Assembly (NCBI GenBank): GCA_020632755.1
Contig: JACKEY010000011.1
Span: 1 to 64,000 of the forward strand
Source: Alphaproteobacteria bacterium
Lineage (GTDB): Bacteria > Myxococcota_A > UBA796 > UBA2385
Direction of reading: 5' to 3'
DNA length: 64,000 bases
Every line of letters starts with the position of its first letter. Position 1 is the stretch's first letter. A program made the position numbers and the translations under genes. Below are positions 25,220 to 33,685 of this stretch, in pieces. The notes below the pieces were generated by a model. It had not been told where the DNA came from. It did not search any database and saw only the letters and a list, made by a program, of their open reading frames with translations.

Positions 25220-25957
25220 ATGATCCTGCTGCTGTCGCTGCTCGTCGCCTGTTCCGACCCGCCGCCGCCCCCCAAGCTCGAGGCGCCGCGCGACTTCGAC
25301 CCGACGCCGCCCGGCGGCAAGCTCAAGGCCCCGGACACCGGCGCGCCGAAGTCGACCAACAAGCCGCCGCGGTTCAAGGAGCTCTACATCGAGCCCGACC
25401 AGATCACGACCACCGACACGCTGCTCGCGGTCGCCAAGGCGGTCGATCCCGAGAACGAGCGGCTGGACTACGACTACGTCTGGATCATCAACGAACAGAA
25501 CCGCCCCGACCTGACCGCCGAGCGGCTGTCCCCGGACGACACGGCCAAGGGCGACATCATCTCGGTCAAGGTCACCCTCGACGACGGCACCAACCAGGTC
25601 GAGCAGATCTCCCGGCCGCTGCGGGTCGGCAACACCGCGCCGGCCTTCGTCGGCGACCCACGGCTGGTCGGTCAGATCGACGGCTTCACGGTCAAGGCCG
25701 AGGACGCCGACGGCGACCCGCTGCACTTCTCGATGAGCGGCCAGCCGGCCGGCATGACCATCCACCCCACCATGGGGCGCATCGAGTACAAGGGCAGCGA
25801 GGCCGAAGAAGGCGGCGAGTACGACGTGAAGGTCACCGTCGACGACGGCGACCAGGGCACCGCCGAGTGGAGCTTCCACATCGCCGTCAGCCCCGGCAGC
25901 GAGGCCGCGCGCAAGAAGAAGGAAGCCGAGAAGGCGGCCGAGGGCGCCGGCGGCTGA
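25220..25957 (+). CDS. Lipoprotein with cadherin/Ig-like beta domain
   Basis: A 245-residue lipoprotein. The signal peptide MILLLSLLVAC is only 11 residues to the lipobox Cys and lacks a positive n-region; a stop codon lies in frame upstream of the GGT-GCC-GCC that precedes the ATG, so the short start is real. A Pro-rich linker (PPPPPKLEAP) follows. Two beta-sandwich-like modules come next, the second with VKAEDADGDPLHFSMSGQPAGMTIHPTMGRI, typical of cadherin-like/putative Ig (He_PIG) domains that bind Ca2+ or carbohydrates. The last 20 residues are a charged Lys/Glu/Ala tail. TAGGAT near 25185 may be its -10. Confidence 0.7.
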   Translation: MILLLSLLVACSDPPPPPKLEAPRDFDPTPPGGKLKAPDTGAPKSTNKPPRFKELYIEPDQITTTDTLLAVAKAVDPENERLDYDYVWIINEQNRPDLTAERLSPDDTAKGDIISVKVTLDDGTNQVEQISRPLRVGNTAPAFVGDPRLVGQIDGFTVKAEDADGDPLHFSMSGQPAGMTIHPTMGRIEYKGSEAEEGGEYDVKVTVDDGDQGTAEWSFHIAVSPGSEAARKKKEAEKAAEGAGG

Positions 25958-25963
25958 GCGTCC

Positions 25964-26578
25964 CTACAGCGGCCCGCCGCGGGCGTGGATCATGGCCGCC
26001 AGCCCGGCGGTCATCACGTCGATCGGCGCTTCGCCGTCCACCACCACGTCGGCGTGGAAGCGGCTGGGCTCGACATGGCGGCGGTGGCCCGGGCGCACGG
26101 TCGACAGGTACTGCCGCAGCACGCCTTCCGGCTCGCGACCGCGGGCGACGATGTCGCGCTCCAGGCGCCGCGCCAGCCGCACGTCGGCGGGGGCGTGCAC
26201 GAACACGCGCAGGTCGGCCAGCTGCCGCAGCCGGCGGTCGGCCATGACCAGGATGCCCTCGACGAAGATCAGCGCCGCGGGCTGCACCAGCTCGCCCTCG
26301 GCCAGCCGGCTGTGGGTGGCGAAGTCGTAGCGGGGCAGGGCCACGGGCTGGCCGGCGCGCAGGCGCTCGAGATCGTGCACCAGCTGGGCCGTGTCCAGCG
26401 CCGCGGGCTCGTCGTAGTTGTGGCGCTTGGGGTCGACGACGTCCAGGTAGTAGCGGTCGTGGCTCAAGACCAGGCTGTCGGCTGCGCGCCCGGCGACCCG
26501 GTTCACCAGGGTCGTCTTGCCGCTGGCCGTCCCGCCGGCGACCAGGACGACGAAGGGAGCGGGACGATCGGGCTGCAC
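25964..26578 (-). CDS. Uridine kinase-like P-loop phosphotransferase
   Basis: A 204-residue protein of the uridine kinase/phosphoribulokinase family. Walker A is GGTASGKTTL (about residues 15-24); DRYYLD and the HNYDEPAALD segment are the nucleoside-binding parts of uridine kinases; FVEGIL is the Walker-B-like strand; and RRLERDIVARGR is the lid. It would phosphorylate uridine/cytidine or a related small substrate with ATP. The GTG start at 26578 lies 2 bases after the bactofilin stop, making it the last gene of the parA-parB-bactofilin operon. Its functional link to chromosome segregation is unclear. Confidence 0.82.
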   Translation of the reverse strand: MQPDRPAPFVVLVAGGTASGKTTLVNRVAGRAADSLVLSHDRYYLDVVDPKRHNYDEPAALDTAQLVHDLERLRAGQPVALPRYDFATHSRLAEGELVQPAALIFVEGILVMADRRLRQLADLRVFVHAPADVRLARRLERDIVARGREPEGVLRQYLSTVRPGHRRHVEPSRFHADVVVDGEAPIDVMTAGLAAMIHARGGPL

Positions 26579-26580
26579 GG

Positions 26581-26922
26581 CTACTCCTTGGGCGCGCCCG
26601 CGATGCGGACCTCGCCCACTATCCGGGCGCCGGGCCGAACCTCCAGCACACCGGCGTCGATCTTGCCGCGCACCCAGGCCGTGGTCTCGAGCACCAGCCG
26701 ATCGCGGACCCGCAGCTCGCCGTCGACCTCGCCGGCGATGACGGCGTCGGCGACGTCGGCGCTGCCCTCGATCCGGCCGGTGGGGCCGAGCTCGAGCCAG
26801 TCCTCGCTGTAGACGCGACCGACGTAGTGCCCGTCGATGCGCACCCGCCCCTCGAAGGTCATGTCGCCTTCGTAGCGGGTGCCGGGTCCCAGCACGGCGG
26901 CCAGGACCGGCGCCCTGCTCAT
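26581..26922 (-). CDS. Bactofilin
   Basis: A 113-residue bactofilin, a polymer-forming beta-helix cytoskeletal protein. After a short N-terminal tail, regular six-residue turns are visible (YEGDMTFEGRVRIDGHYVGRV, LELGPTGRIEGSADVADAVIAGEVDGEL, LVLETTAWVRGKIDAGVLEVRPGARIVGEV). Its ATG overlaps the parB stop (ATGA). In Myxococcus, bactofilins form scaffolds that position ParABS components near the poles, so the operon position fits a role in anchoring the segregation machinery. The role in this organism is inferred from family and context. Confidence 0.9.
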   Translation of the reverse strand: MSRAPVLAAVLGPGTRYEGDMTFEGRVRIDGHYVGRVYSEDWLELGPTGRIEGSADVADAVIAGEVDGELRVRDRLVLETTAWVRGKIDAGVLEVRPGARIVGEVRIAGAPKE

Positions 26923-27809
26923 GCGCCCACCGCGGCGTCGGTCAGCAGCACGGCCAGCCGGTCGAGCTCGTCGGGGCTGAACCACTCCAGCACGATGCGG
27001 CCGCGGTTGCCGCTGGCGCGGGCTTCGACCTTGACCTTGGTGCCCAGGCTGCGCGTGAGCTTCTCCTGCAGGTGCGGGTAGGTCGGCGCGGCGGTCCGCT
27101 TCTTCTTGCGGCGGGGGGCCATGATCGCCTTGACCCGCCGCTCGGTGGCCCGGACCGACAGGTCCTGGGCGATCACCTCGCGCAGGACGGTGCGGATCAG
27201 GTCGTCGTCGGGCAGCGACAGCAGCGCCTTGGCGTGGCCCGCGCTGATGGCGCCCGCCCGCAGCTCGGCCAGGGCGAAGCTCGGCAGCCGCAGCAGCCGG
27301 ATGGCATTGGCGACCGTCGCCCGGTCCTTGCCGACCCGGCGAGCGACCTGCTCCTGGGTCATGCCGAAGTCCTCGCACAGGCGGCGGTAGGACTCGGCGG
27401 TCTCGATGGGGTCGAGATCCTCGCGCTGGATGTTCTCGACCAGGGCCAGCTCGAGCTGCTCGCGGCTGCCGACGTCGTCGCGGACCCAGCAGGGCACCTC
27501 TTCCAGCCCGGCCAGCCCGCTGGCGCGCAGGCGGCGCTCACCGGCGACCAGGATGTAGCCGTCGCGATCGTCGCGCCGGACCAACAGCGGCGTCAGCACG
27601 CCGTGCTCGCGGATGCTCTCGGCCAGCTCTTCGAGCGCGCTGGTGCGGAACACGATCCGCGGCTGTTCCGGGTTCGGCGTGATCCGGTCCAGCCGGATCA
27701 TGCGCAGGGCGCCCTTGCGGTCGGCGCCGGTGGACGCGTCGAGGATGTCGGAGGGGATCAGCGCCGAGAGGCCTCGTCCCAGGCCCTTGCGGGCGGTCTG
27801 CGTGCTCAC
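26919..27809 (-). CDS. parB: Chromosome-partitioning protein ParB
   Basis: A 296-residue ParB/Spo0J protein that binds parS sites, slides on DNA as a CTP-dependent clamp and stimulates ParA. The N-terminus has the ParA-interaction style KGLGRGLSALIP. The CTP-binding core follows: ITPNPEQPR, then EELAESIREHGVLTPLLVR, and the GERRLRASGLAGLEEVP box. A HTH (MTQEQVARRVGKDRATVANAIRLL) contacts parS. The C-terminal dimerisation part follows a Lys-rich linker. GTG 27809 overlaps the parA stop by 4 bp. Length is normal for chromosomal ParB. Confidence 0.95.
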   Translation of the reverse strand: MSTQTARKGLGRGLSALIPSDILDASTGADRKGALRMIRLDRITPNPEQPRIVFRTSALEELAESIREHGVLTPLLVRRDDRDGYILVAGERRLRASGLAGLEEVPCWVRDDVGSREQLELALVENIQREDLDPIETAESYRRLCEDFGMTQEQVARRVGKDRATVANAIRLLRLPSFALAELRAGAISAGHAKALLSLPDDDLIRTVLREVIAQDLSVRATERRVKAIMAPRRKKKRTAAPTYPHLQEKLTRSLGTKVKVEARASGNRGRIVLEWFSPDELDRLAVLLTDAAVGA

Positions 27810-28639
27810 GAGGCCTCCTGGCTGCGCTTGCGGCGGGTGGTGGCCGCCGGGGCGACGGTGCGGGAGCCGCTGCGGACGCCGGCGCGGATCAGCACCTCGT
27901 CGGCGAGCTCGTGGTAGGCCTGGGCCCCGCGGGACCCGGGGGCGTAGGTGTGGATCGGCTGCCCGAAGCTGGGCGCTTCTCCCAGCCGCACGTTGCGCGG
28001 GATGGTCACGTCGAAGACCTCGCCGCCGAACACCTGGCGGGTCTGGGTGGCCACGTCCGACGCCAGGTTGGTCCGCGGGTCGACCATCGTCAGCACGATG
28101 CCGGTCCGCTCCAGGTCGGGGTTCAGGCTCTTGCGCACCGCGGCGATGGTCCGCAGCAGCTCGCTGAGGCCTTCCATCGCGTAGTACTCGGCCTGCAGCG
28201 GGATGATCACGCCGGCCGCCGCGGTCAGCGCGTTGACCGTCAGCATGTTGAGCGCCGGCGGGCAGTCCAGCAGCACGAAGTCGTAGGCGTCGGCCACCTT
28301 CGCCAGCGCGGTCTGCAGGTGGTACTCGCGGCGCTCGGTGTCGACGAGCTCGACCTCGAGGCCGACCAGGCGGCCGCTGGCGGGGGCCAGGTGCAGGCCG
28401 TCGATCTCGGTCGGCAGGATGACGTCGAGGGGTTCCTCGAAGCCGAGCAGCACTTCGGCGATGCCGGCGTCGACGGTCGCCTTGTGGTGGCCGAGGCCGG
28501 AGGATGCGTTGCCCTGGGGGTCGAGATCGACGACCAGGACGCGCTGGTCCTGGAGCGCCAGACCGCTCGCCAGGTTCACGGCGGTGGTCGTCTTGCCGAC
28601 CCCACCCTTCTGGTTGGAGATCGCGTAGATGCGGGACAT
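27806..28639 (-). CDS. parA: Chromosome-partitioning ATPase ParA (Soj)
   Basis: A 277-residue Walker-type ATPase. The deviant Walker A KGGVGKTTT with its signature first Lys lies at residues 11-19; VVDLDPQGN is motif A', and FVLLDCPPAL is Walker B. The short N-terminus marks it as a chromosomal Soj-type ParA without an N-terminal HTH. ParA-ATP forms a gradient on the nucleoid that pulls ParB-parS complexes. The C-terminus adds a basic tail (RKRSQEAS). A promoter lies at 28776-28804, leaving a leader of about 130 bases; no convincing Shine-Dalgarno is seen before the ATG. Confidence 0.95.
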   Translation of the reverse strand: MSRIYAISNQKGGVGKTTTAVNLASGLALQDQRVLVVDLDPQGNASSGLGHHKATVDAGIAEVLLGFEEPLDVILPTEIDGLHLAPASGRLVGLEVELVDTERREYHLQTALAKVADAYDFVLLDCPPALNMLTVNALTAAAGVIIPLQAEYYAMEGLSELLRTIAAVRKSLNPDLERTGIVLTMVDPRTNLASDVATQTRQVFGGEVFDVTIPRNVRLGEAPSFGQPIHTYAPGSRGAQAYHELADEVLIRAGVRSGSRTVAPAATTRRKRSQEAS

Positions 28640-28775
28640 GTCGGGGATCGCGGGGAGGGAGGGAGGGGCAGTGCGGGGAGGTGCACGCCGGGGGGAGGAG
28701 GTTCCACGGGTTCCGGGGGGAGGGTCGGGACCGTGGAGGGGTGGCCGCGAGGGAGCGCAGCCGGTGGGGAACGCG

Positions 28776-28809
28776 ACGATAGCTACTTGCTCTTGGCAAC
28801 GCAAGAGCA
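28776..28809 (-). promoter_or_regulatory. parA operon promoter overlapped by an 8-bp inverted repeat
   Basis: Reading the minus strand, TTGCGT (28804-28799), a 17-base spacer and TATCGT (28781-28776) form a good sigma-70-type promoter. TGCTCTTG (28788-28795) and CAAGAGCA (28802-28809) are a perfect inverted repeat with a 6-base centre, covering the -35 and spacer. This is where a repressor such as an autoregulatory ParA/ParB or another factor would bind. This is the most A/T-containing part of the gene-free stretch 28640-28901. Confidence 0.6.
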
Positions 28810-28901
28810 GGGCTCGATTCCCTTCGAGGAGTCGTGGAACGCGGGGAACGTGCGTGGAACGTAGCGCGTTCGCGCGGGCGGCGTCGGTGGCATAAGAACG
28901 G

Positions 28902-31900
28902 GTGTCGCCCGTGTTCCCAGCACGGCCCGACCCCCTCTCCCCCCAGCCCGGCGGTGACGTGCTCCTCGTGGGCGCCTTCGACCTGGTCTCGCCGGTGGCG
29001 CGCGGCGCCTCGGGGACCGTGTGGCAGGCCTTCCACCGGGCATCCGGCGAGCGTGCCGCCGTCAAGGTGCTCGACGGGGACGGGGCGCTGGACGCCGGGC
29101 GGCTGCGGGCCTTCCGGGCCGAGGTGCGCAAGGCGCTCCGGCTCCGGCACCCCCACATCGTCGAGGTGCTGGATCACGGGCGGGTCGAGCGGGACCAGCC
29201 GCCCGACAGCCCGCTGCCTCCCGGCGCCCCCTGGCTGGCGATGGAGTGGGCCGGCGGCGGCGCCCTGCGCGGGGATCGGCTGCTGTCCTGGGAAGCCGTC
29301 GACGACCTGGCCCGGGCCCTGCTGTCGGCCCTGGCCCACGCCCACTCCCGCGGCCTCCTCCACCGCGACATCAAGCCCGCGAACATCCTGCTCTCCGATC
29401 CCGACGCCGCCTGGCCGGGGCCGCGGCTGGTCGACTTCGGCGGCGCGGCCTGGCGGGCCGGGGACCAGGCGGATCGGGCCATCGTCGGCACGCCGACCTG
29501 GATGCCGCCCGAGCGGCTGCGCGGCGCCTGGTGGGAAGACGCGCCCTCGTCCGATCTCTACGGCCTGGCCTGCGTGCTCTGGTATGTGCTGACCGGCCAG
29601 ATGCCGCACGGCGGCGCCGATCGCGAACAGGTCGTGGCGGCCCGGCTGACCGGGCGGATCCAGCCCTTCGCGCCCCGCTTCGTGGTGCCCGACGGGGTGG
29701 AGGACTGGCTGCGCGCGATGCTGGTGCCGGCGGTCGGGCTGCGCACGCCGACCGCGGCGGCGGCCCTGGCGGCCCTGCAGACCCTGTCGCCCGAGCGCCT
29801 GTCGCGGCCCCGGACGGCCCTCGAAGACCGGCTGCTGGACGCGGCCGGGCGGGTGAGCCCCGGGGACCGGCGGCCGCCGCTGCCGCGGGACTGGCGCAGC
29901 ACCGCGCCGCCCCTGCGCGCCAGCGCGGCCCGGCGGCTGCAGCCGGGGCACCTGAGGCTGGGGGGGCGCGAGGGGCTGCGCGACCGGCTGTGGCGTGCCC
30001 TCGGCCAGGTGCGGGACGAGGGGCGGGCCCGGCTGGTGGTGCTGCGCGGGCCGACGGGCATGGGGCGGCGGGACGCCTGCGAGTGGCTGGCCGAAGCCGG
30101 CGAGGAGCTCGGCGTGGTCGAGCACCTGCGGGCCCTGCACGCCGAGCGGCCCGGGCGCGCCCACGGCCTGGGCCCGATGTTCGCCCGCTGGCTGGGCTTG
30201 TCCGGGCTCGCTCCCGAGACGGCGGTGCCGGTCATCGAGGGCCGGCTGGCGGCCCACAACATCGACATCACCGACGCCGGCGTGGGGCTGGCGTCGGTCG
30301 TCGGCGCGGGCGGGGTCGGCGTCGCCCACCCGGGCGAGCGGCACGGGCGCATGGTCGAGCTGCTGTGGGCGCTGGGCCGGCGTCGTGTGGCGCTGGTCTG
30401 CCTGCACGAGCTGCAGTGGGGGGCCGACGCCGCGCGGCTGATCCAGGGCCTGTCGCAGGCCCGCTCGGGGATCCTGGTGGTCGCGACCTGGTCCACCGAC
30501 CAGACGCCGGTGGCGGGTGTCGAGCTCGACCGCCTGCTGGCCCTGCCGGACGTCGACGTCATCGATGTGGGCCCGCTGCCCGCCGCCGAGCTCGCCCGCA
30601 GCCTGCACGACGATCTGGACCTGGACGAGACCCTGTCCCAGCGCATCGCCCGCCGGGCCGCCGGCAGCCCGGCCTACGCCCTGCAGCTGGTCGAAGCCTG
30701 GACCGAGCGCGGCCTGCTGGTGCGCGGCCCCCACGGCTTCGAGCTGGCGCCGGGCGCCGCCCCGGTCGTGCCCGCCGGACTCGGCGCCGCCTGGCTCGCC
30801 CGCGTCGACGCGGTGGTCGGGGCCGACGACGGGCTGTCCCAGGCGCTGGAGCTCGGCGCCGTGATGGGCGTCGGCGTCGTGCACGACGAGTGGGTGGCGG
30901 GCTGCGCCGCGCTTCACCTCGAGCTGCCGGCCGGCGCACTGGACGGGCTCGTCGCGGCCGGGCTGCTCGTGGCCGAGCCCGGCGGCTTCGCCTTCGCCCA
31001 CGCCATGCTGCGCGACGCGCTGGTCGAGCGGGCCGCCGCAGCCGGGCGCCTCGCGGACCTCCACGCCGTGTGCGCCCGGGTCCTCCCGCCCGACGACGTC
31101 GCTCGCCTCGGCGGGCACCTGGCCGCCTCGGGCCGCGCCGAAGACGCCCTCGGGCCGCTGTCCGAAGCCGTCGCCGTCGCCCTCGATCAAGGCGCGACCG
31201 CCCAGGCCACCGTCCTCCTCGATGCCCTCGACGCCGCGCTGGCCACCGCCGGCCTGCCCTCCTCCGACCCCCGCCATGGCCGGGCCCGGCTGCTGCGCTG
31301 CCGCCGGCTGCGCACCGCCGACGAACACGTCCAGGGCGAGCGCCTGGCCAGCCAGCTCGTCCAGGACGGCCTGGCCCACGGCTGGGGCGACGAGCTGGTC
31401 CAGGGCTTCATCGAGCTCGCGCGCCACACCCTGGCCCGCGGCGAGCTCGACCGCGCCGAAGCGCTGCTCCGCGAAGCCGAGCAGCGGTGCCGCGATCTGG
31501 GCGACCCGGTCCGCATGTCCGACGTGCTCCGCGCCCAGGGCGTGGTGCTGCTCCAGCAGGGCCGCCTGGGCCCCGCGCGCACGACCCTGACCCGGGCCCT
31601 GGAGCTGCTGGCCGGCCAGGACGAGCTGCTGCGCGAGGCCGGCTGCCTGCTCGACCTGTCCCACGCGCTCGTCCAGATGGAGCTCCCCGACCTGGCCGAG
31701 ACCGCCGCGGAACAGGCGCTGTCCCGGTACCAGACGTCGGGCTCCCGCTGGGGCGTGGCCAACGCCCACAACGCGCTCGGCGAGGTCGCGCGCATCCACG
31801 GCGAGCTCGATGTGGCGGCCCGCCACTACCGCGAGGCCGCGCGGCTCAACCGGCGGGTCGCGCCGGCGCTGGCGCTGGTGCCGACGGTGAACCTGGGCCT

Positions 31901-32243
31901 GACGCTCGTGCTCGACGGGCGGCCGGACGAAGGCCGCGCCGTGCTGCTCGACGCGCTGCACGCCGCGGGCGACGCACACACCGCGGCGCTGGCCGCCGTG
32001 GTGCACGCCGGGCTCGCCCTGGCGGCGGCGGCCCGCGGGGAGTGGGTGGATCTCCAGCACCACGTCGCGATGGTCGACGCCGACGTGCGCGCGCAGGGGC
32101 TGGTCGAACGCGACATCGCCGTCCTGCTCGATGCCGCCGCCGAGCGCGCCGGGGCTTCTGGGGCCGATCAAGGCGCCCTGGCCGGGGCCGAGATGGCCCG
32201 CGACGTGGCCGCGCGGCAGTGGGCCACCCTGCGTCGTCCCTGA
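28902..32243 (+). CDS. Ser/Thr protein kinase fused to degenerate AAA-ATPase and TPR-like region
   Basis: A 1113-residue kinase of the PknB-like/PpkA type. The kinase domain (about 20-290) has ARGASGTVW (Gly loop), AVKVL with Lys55, HRDIKPANIL with Asp156, VDFGG with Asp178, and GTPTWMPPE. Residues about 345-600 resemble the AAA_16 ATPase module of such fusions, but the P-loop reads GPTGMGRRD, without the Lys, and the Walker-B position reads LVCLHELQWG, without the Asp. ATP hydrolysis there is doubtful. The C-terminal 450 residues are Ala/Leu/Arg-rich helical repeats consistent with TPRs. Start GTG 28902; GTG 28911 is an alternative. The gene sits inside the split gid-par region. Confidence 0.85.
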   Translation: MSPVFPARPDPLSPQPGGDVLLVGAFDLVSPVARGASGTVWQAFHRASGERAAVKVLDGDGALDAGRLRAFRAEVRKALRLRHPHIVEVLDHGRVERDQPPDSPLPPGAPWLAMEWAGGGALRGDRLLSWEAVDDLARALLSALAHAHSRGLLHRDIKPANILLSDPDAAWPGPRLVDFGGAAWRAGDQADRAIVGTPTWMPPERLRGAWWEDAPSSDLYGLACVLWYVLTGQMPHGGADREQVVAARLTGRIQPFAPRFVVPDGVEDWLRAMLVPAVGLRTPTAAAALAALQTLSPERLSRPRTALEDRLLDAAGRVSPGDRRPPLPRDWRSTAPPLRASAARRLQPGHLRLGGREGLRDRLWRALGQVRDEGRARLVVLRGPTGMGRRDACEWLAEAGEELGVVEHLRALHAERPGRAHGLGPMFARWLGLSGLAPETAVPVIEGRLAAHNIDITDAGVGLASVVGAGGVGVAHPGERHGRMVELLWALGRRRVALVCLHELQWGADAARLIQGLSQARSGILVVATWSTDQTPVAGVELDRLLALPDVDVIDVGPLPAAELARSLHDDLDLDETLSQRIARRAAGSPAYALQLVEAWTERGLLVRGPHGFELAPGAAPVVPAGLGAAWLARVDAVVGADDGLSQALELGAVMGVGVVHDEWVAGCAALHLELPAGALDGLVAAGLLVAEPGGFAFAHAMLRDALVERAAAAGRLADLHAVCARVLPPDDVARLGGHLAASGRAEDALGPLSEAVAVALDQGATAQATVLLDALDAALATAGLPSSDPRHGRARLLRCRRLRTADEHVQGERLASQLVQDGLAHGWGDELVQGFIELARHTLARGELDRAEALLREAEQRCRDLGDPVRMSDVLRAQGVVLLQQGRLGPARTTLTRALELLAGQDELLREAGCLLDLSHALVQMELPDLAETAAEQALSRYQTSGSRWGVANAHNALGEVARIHGELDVAARHYREAARLNRRVAPALALVPTVNLGLTLVLDGRPDEGRAVLLDALHAAGDAHTAALAAVVHAGLALAAAARGEWVDLQHHVAMVDADVRAQGLVERDIAVLLDAAAERAGASGADQGALAGAEMARDVAARQWATLRRP

Positions 32244-32344
32244 CCCTCGGCCGCGTCGAACCGCCTCCCGGGACCCGTTGTCGGTGGGCCGGTCCCGGCC
32301 AATGACCTACACTCGCGGCTGGTACCGCTTCACCAGGAGCCCCT

Positions 32345-33172
32345 GTGTCCGAGTCCTCTTCCGCTCCCCTCGCCATCGCCGGGCTGGTCATCGGCGCCCT
32401 GGCCGGCGGCATCGTCGGCTGGATCGCCCACTCCACCACCGCCGAGCCCCGCATCGTCGAGACCGAGAAGGTCGTGCAAGAAGACCTCTCGCCGGAAGCC
32501 CTCGCCAAGATGTGCGAGGAGCTCAACCCCGACGACCGCACGCGGCTGCTGGACAGCCAGAGCCGGGTCGAGGAGCTCGAGAAACAGCTGGCCGAGCGCG
32601 AGGCCGCCCTGGCCGAGCTCAAGACCCAGAACGAGACCGACGAGACCCGTCGCAAGGCCGCCGCCAAGAAGTGGAAGGAGATGGAGGCCGAGATCGAGCA
32701 GCTCAAGGCCGAGCGCGACGCCGCCGTCCAGGAGCGCGACGAGCTGCGCACCGAGCTCAAGCAGACCCTGGTCGAGCTCGACCGCCAGATCCGCCGGGCC
32801 GAGACCTTCAAGGCCAAGGCCAAGGAGTTCAAGAAGAAGAGCACCGAGAACGACTGGGCCGCCTTCCTGGCCCAGGCCAAGGTCGAGATCTGCGACAAGG
32901 GCACCCGCAAGCGGCACGAGAAGTGCCACGAGGCGGTCGAGGAAGCCCTCAACCTCGAGATCCAGGACAAGTTCGAGACCTGCATCGACGGCTACCAGGC
33001 CCGCCCCGTGCTGGCCCAGGCCGAGAAGGGCGAGACCCTGCCGACCTTCTCGGAGTGGCTGCCCGACGACAACAAGTTCACCAAGAAGGACTGGTACATC
33101 ACCTTCTGCGACCCGACCCTGCCCGAGGGGCAGACGCTGGACGACCTCGACAAGGAACTGATGGAGGAGTGA
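32345..33172 (+). CDS. Membrane-anchored coiled-coil protein
   Basis: A 275-residue protein from GTG with AGGAG 6 bases upstream. An N-terminal membrane segment (PLAIAGLVIGALAGGIVGWIAHS, about 8-30) is followed by a long heptad coiled coil (about 65-175: VEELEKQLAEREAALAELKTQ, then further Glu/Lys/Leu repeats). A compact C-terminal domain holds three Cys (EICDKG, EKCHEA, ETCIDG) plus FCDPTL. No family is recognised. TACACT near 32308 may be its -10. A structural role in the envelope or at a nucleoid-membrane interface is possible. Confidence 0.65.
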   Translation: MSESSSAPLAIAGLVIGALAGGIVGWIAHSTTAEPRIVETEKVVQEDLSPEALAKMCEELNPDDRTRLLDSQSRVEELEKQLAEREAALAELKTQNETDETRRKAAAKKWKEMEAEIEQLKAERDAAVQERDELRTELKQTLVELDRQIRRAETFKAKAKEFKKKSTENDWAAFLAQAKVEICDKGTRKRHEKCHEAVEEALNLEIQDKFETCIDGYQARPVLAQAEKGETLPTFSEWLPDDNKFTKKDWYITFCDPTLPEGQTLDDLDKELMEE

Positions 33173-33234
33173 CGCATCCCCGTCACCGCACCGGGTGAAT
33201 AGGGAGGAAGCACCTCCCCGCACCCGGAGTCCCG

Positions 33235-33678
33235 ATGTTCCAGCGCATCCTCGTCCCCGTCGACTTCTCGGACGCGTCGCTGCAGGCCCTGCGCATGGCC
33301 GTCGCCCTCGCCCGCGAGCAGGGCGCCACGGTCACGGCGCTGCACGTCGTGGCCAGCCCGGCGATGATCACCGGCGAGCTCGACATGACGCCCGGCGACG
33401 CGGCGATGTGGAGCGACCTGGACACGCGGCTGCGCGACAGCGCCCGCCAGCGACTGGGCGAGCTGCTCGAGGCCGAGCTCGACGCCGACGTCGTCGGGCA
33501 GGCCACCGTGCGTGAGGGCTACGCCCCCGCCGAGATCCTGGCCGAAGCGAAGTCCGGTGGGCACGACCTGATCGTCATGGGCCCACACGGCCGCAGCGGC
33601 ATCGTCGGCGCCCTGGTCGGCAGCGTCACCCGCCGCGTGATGGGCAAGTGCGAGGTACCGCTGCTGCTCGCGCGGTGA
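33235..33678 (+). CDS. Universal stress protein (UspA family)
   Basis: A 147-residue Usp-fold protein. It begins MFQRILVPVDFSDAS, the first beta strand and loop of the family, and ends with LIVMGPHGRSGIVGALVGSVTRRVMGKCEVPLLLAR, which matches the ATP-binding GxxGxxxxxxGSV(T) loop and final strand. It is likely an ATP-binding dimer induced in stress. ATG 33235 follows GGAGTCCC. A hairpin of GGGAGG and CCTCCC with a 5-base loop lies in the leader near 33200-33217. It converges with rsmG, 7 bp apart. Confidence 0.92.
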   Translation: MFQRILVPVDFSDASLQALRMAVALAREQGATVTALHVVASPAMITGELDMTPGDAAMWSDLDTRLRDSARQRLGELLEAELDADVVGQATVREGYAPAEILAEAKSGGHDLIVMGPHGRSGIVGALVGSVTRRVMGKCEVPLLLAR

Positions 33679-33685
33679 GCCCCGC

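Noticed and set aside
28640..28901. parS sites or a replication origin near parA
   Set aside because: CGTGGAAC half-sites occur (about 28700, 28830 and 28853) but no full TGTTCCACGTGGAACA-type palindrome, and no DnaA-box cluster or AT-rich region was seen.
28889..28904. Leaderless start for the kinase gene
   Set aside because: TAAGAA ends only 3 bases before GTG 28902, outside the 5-7 base spacing of the other cases.
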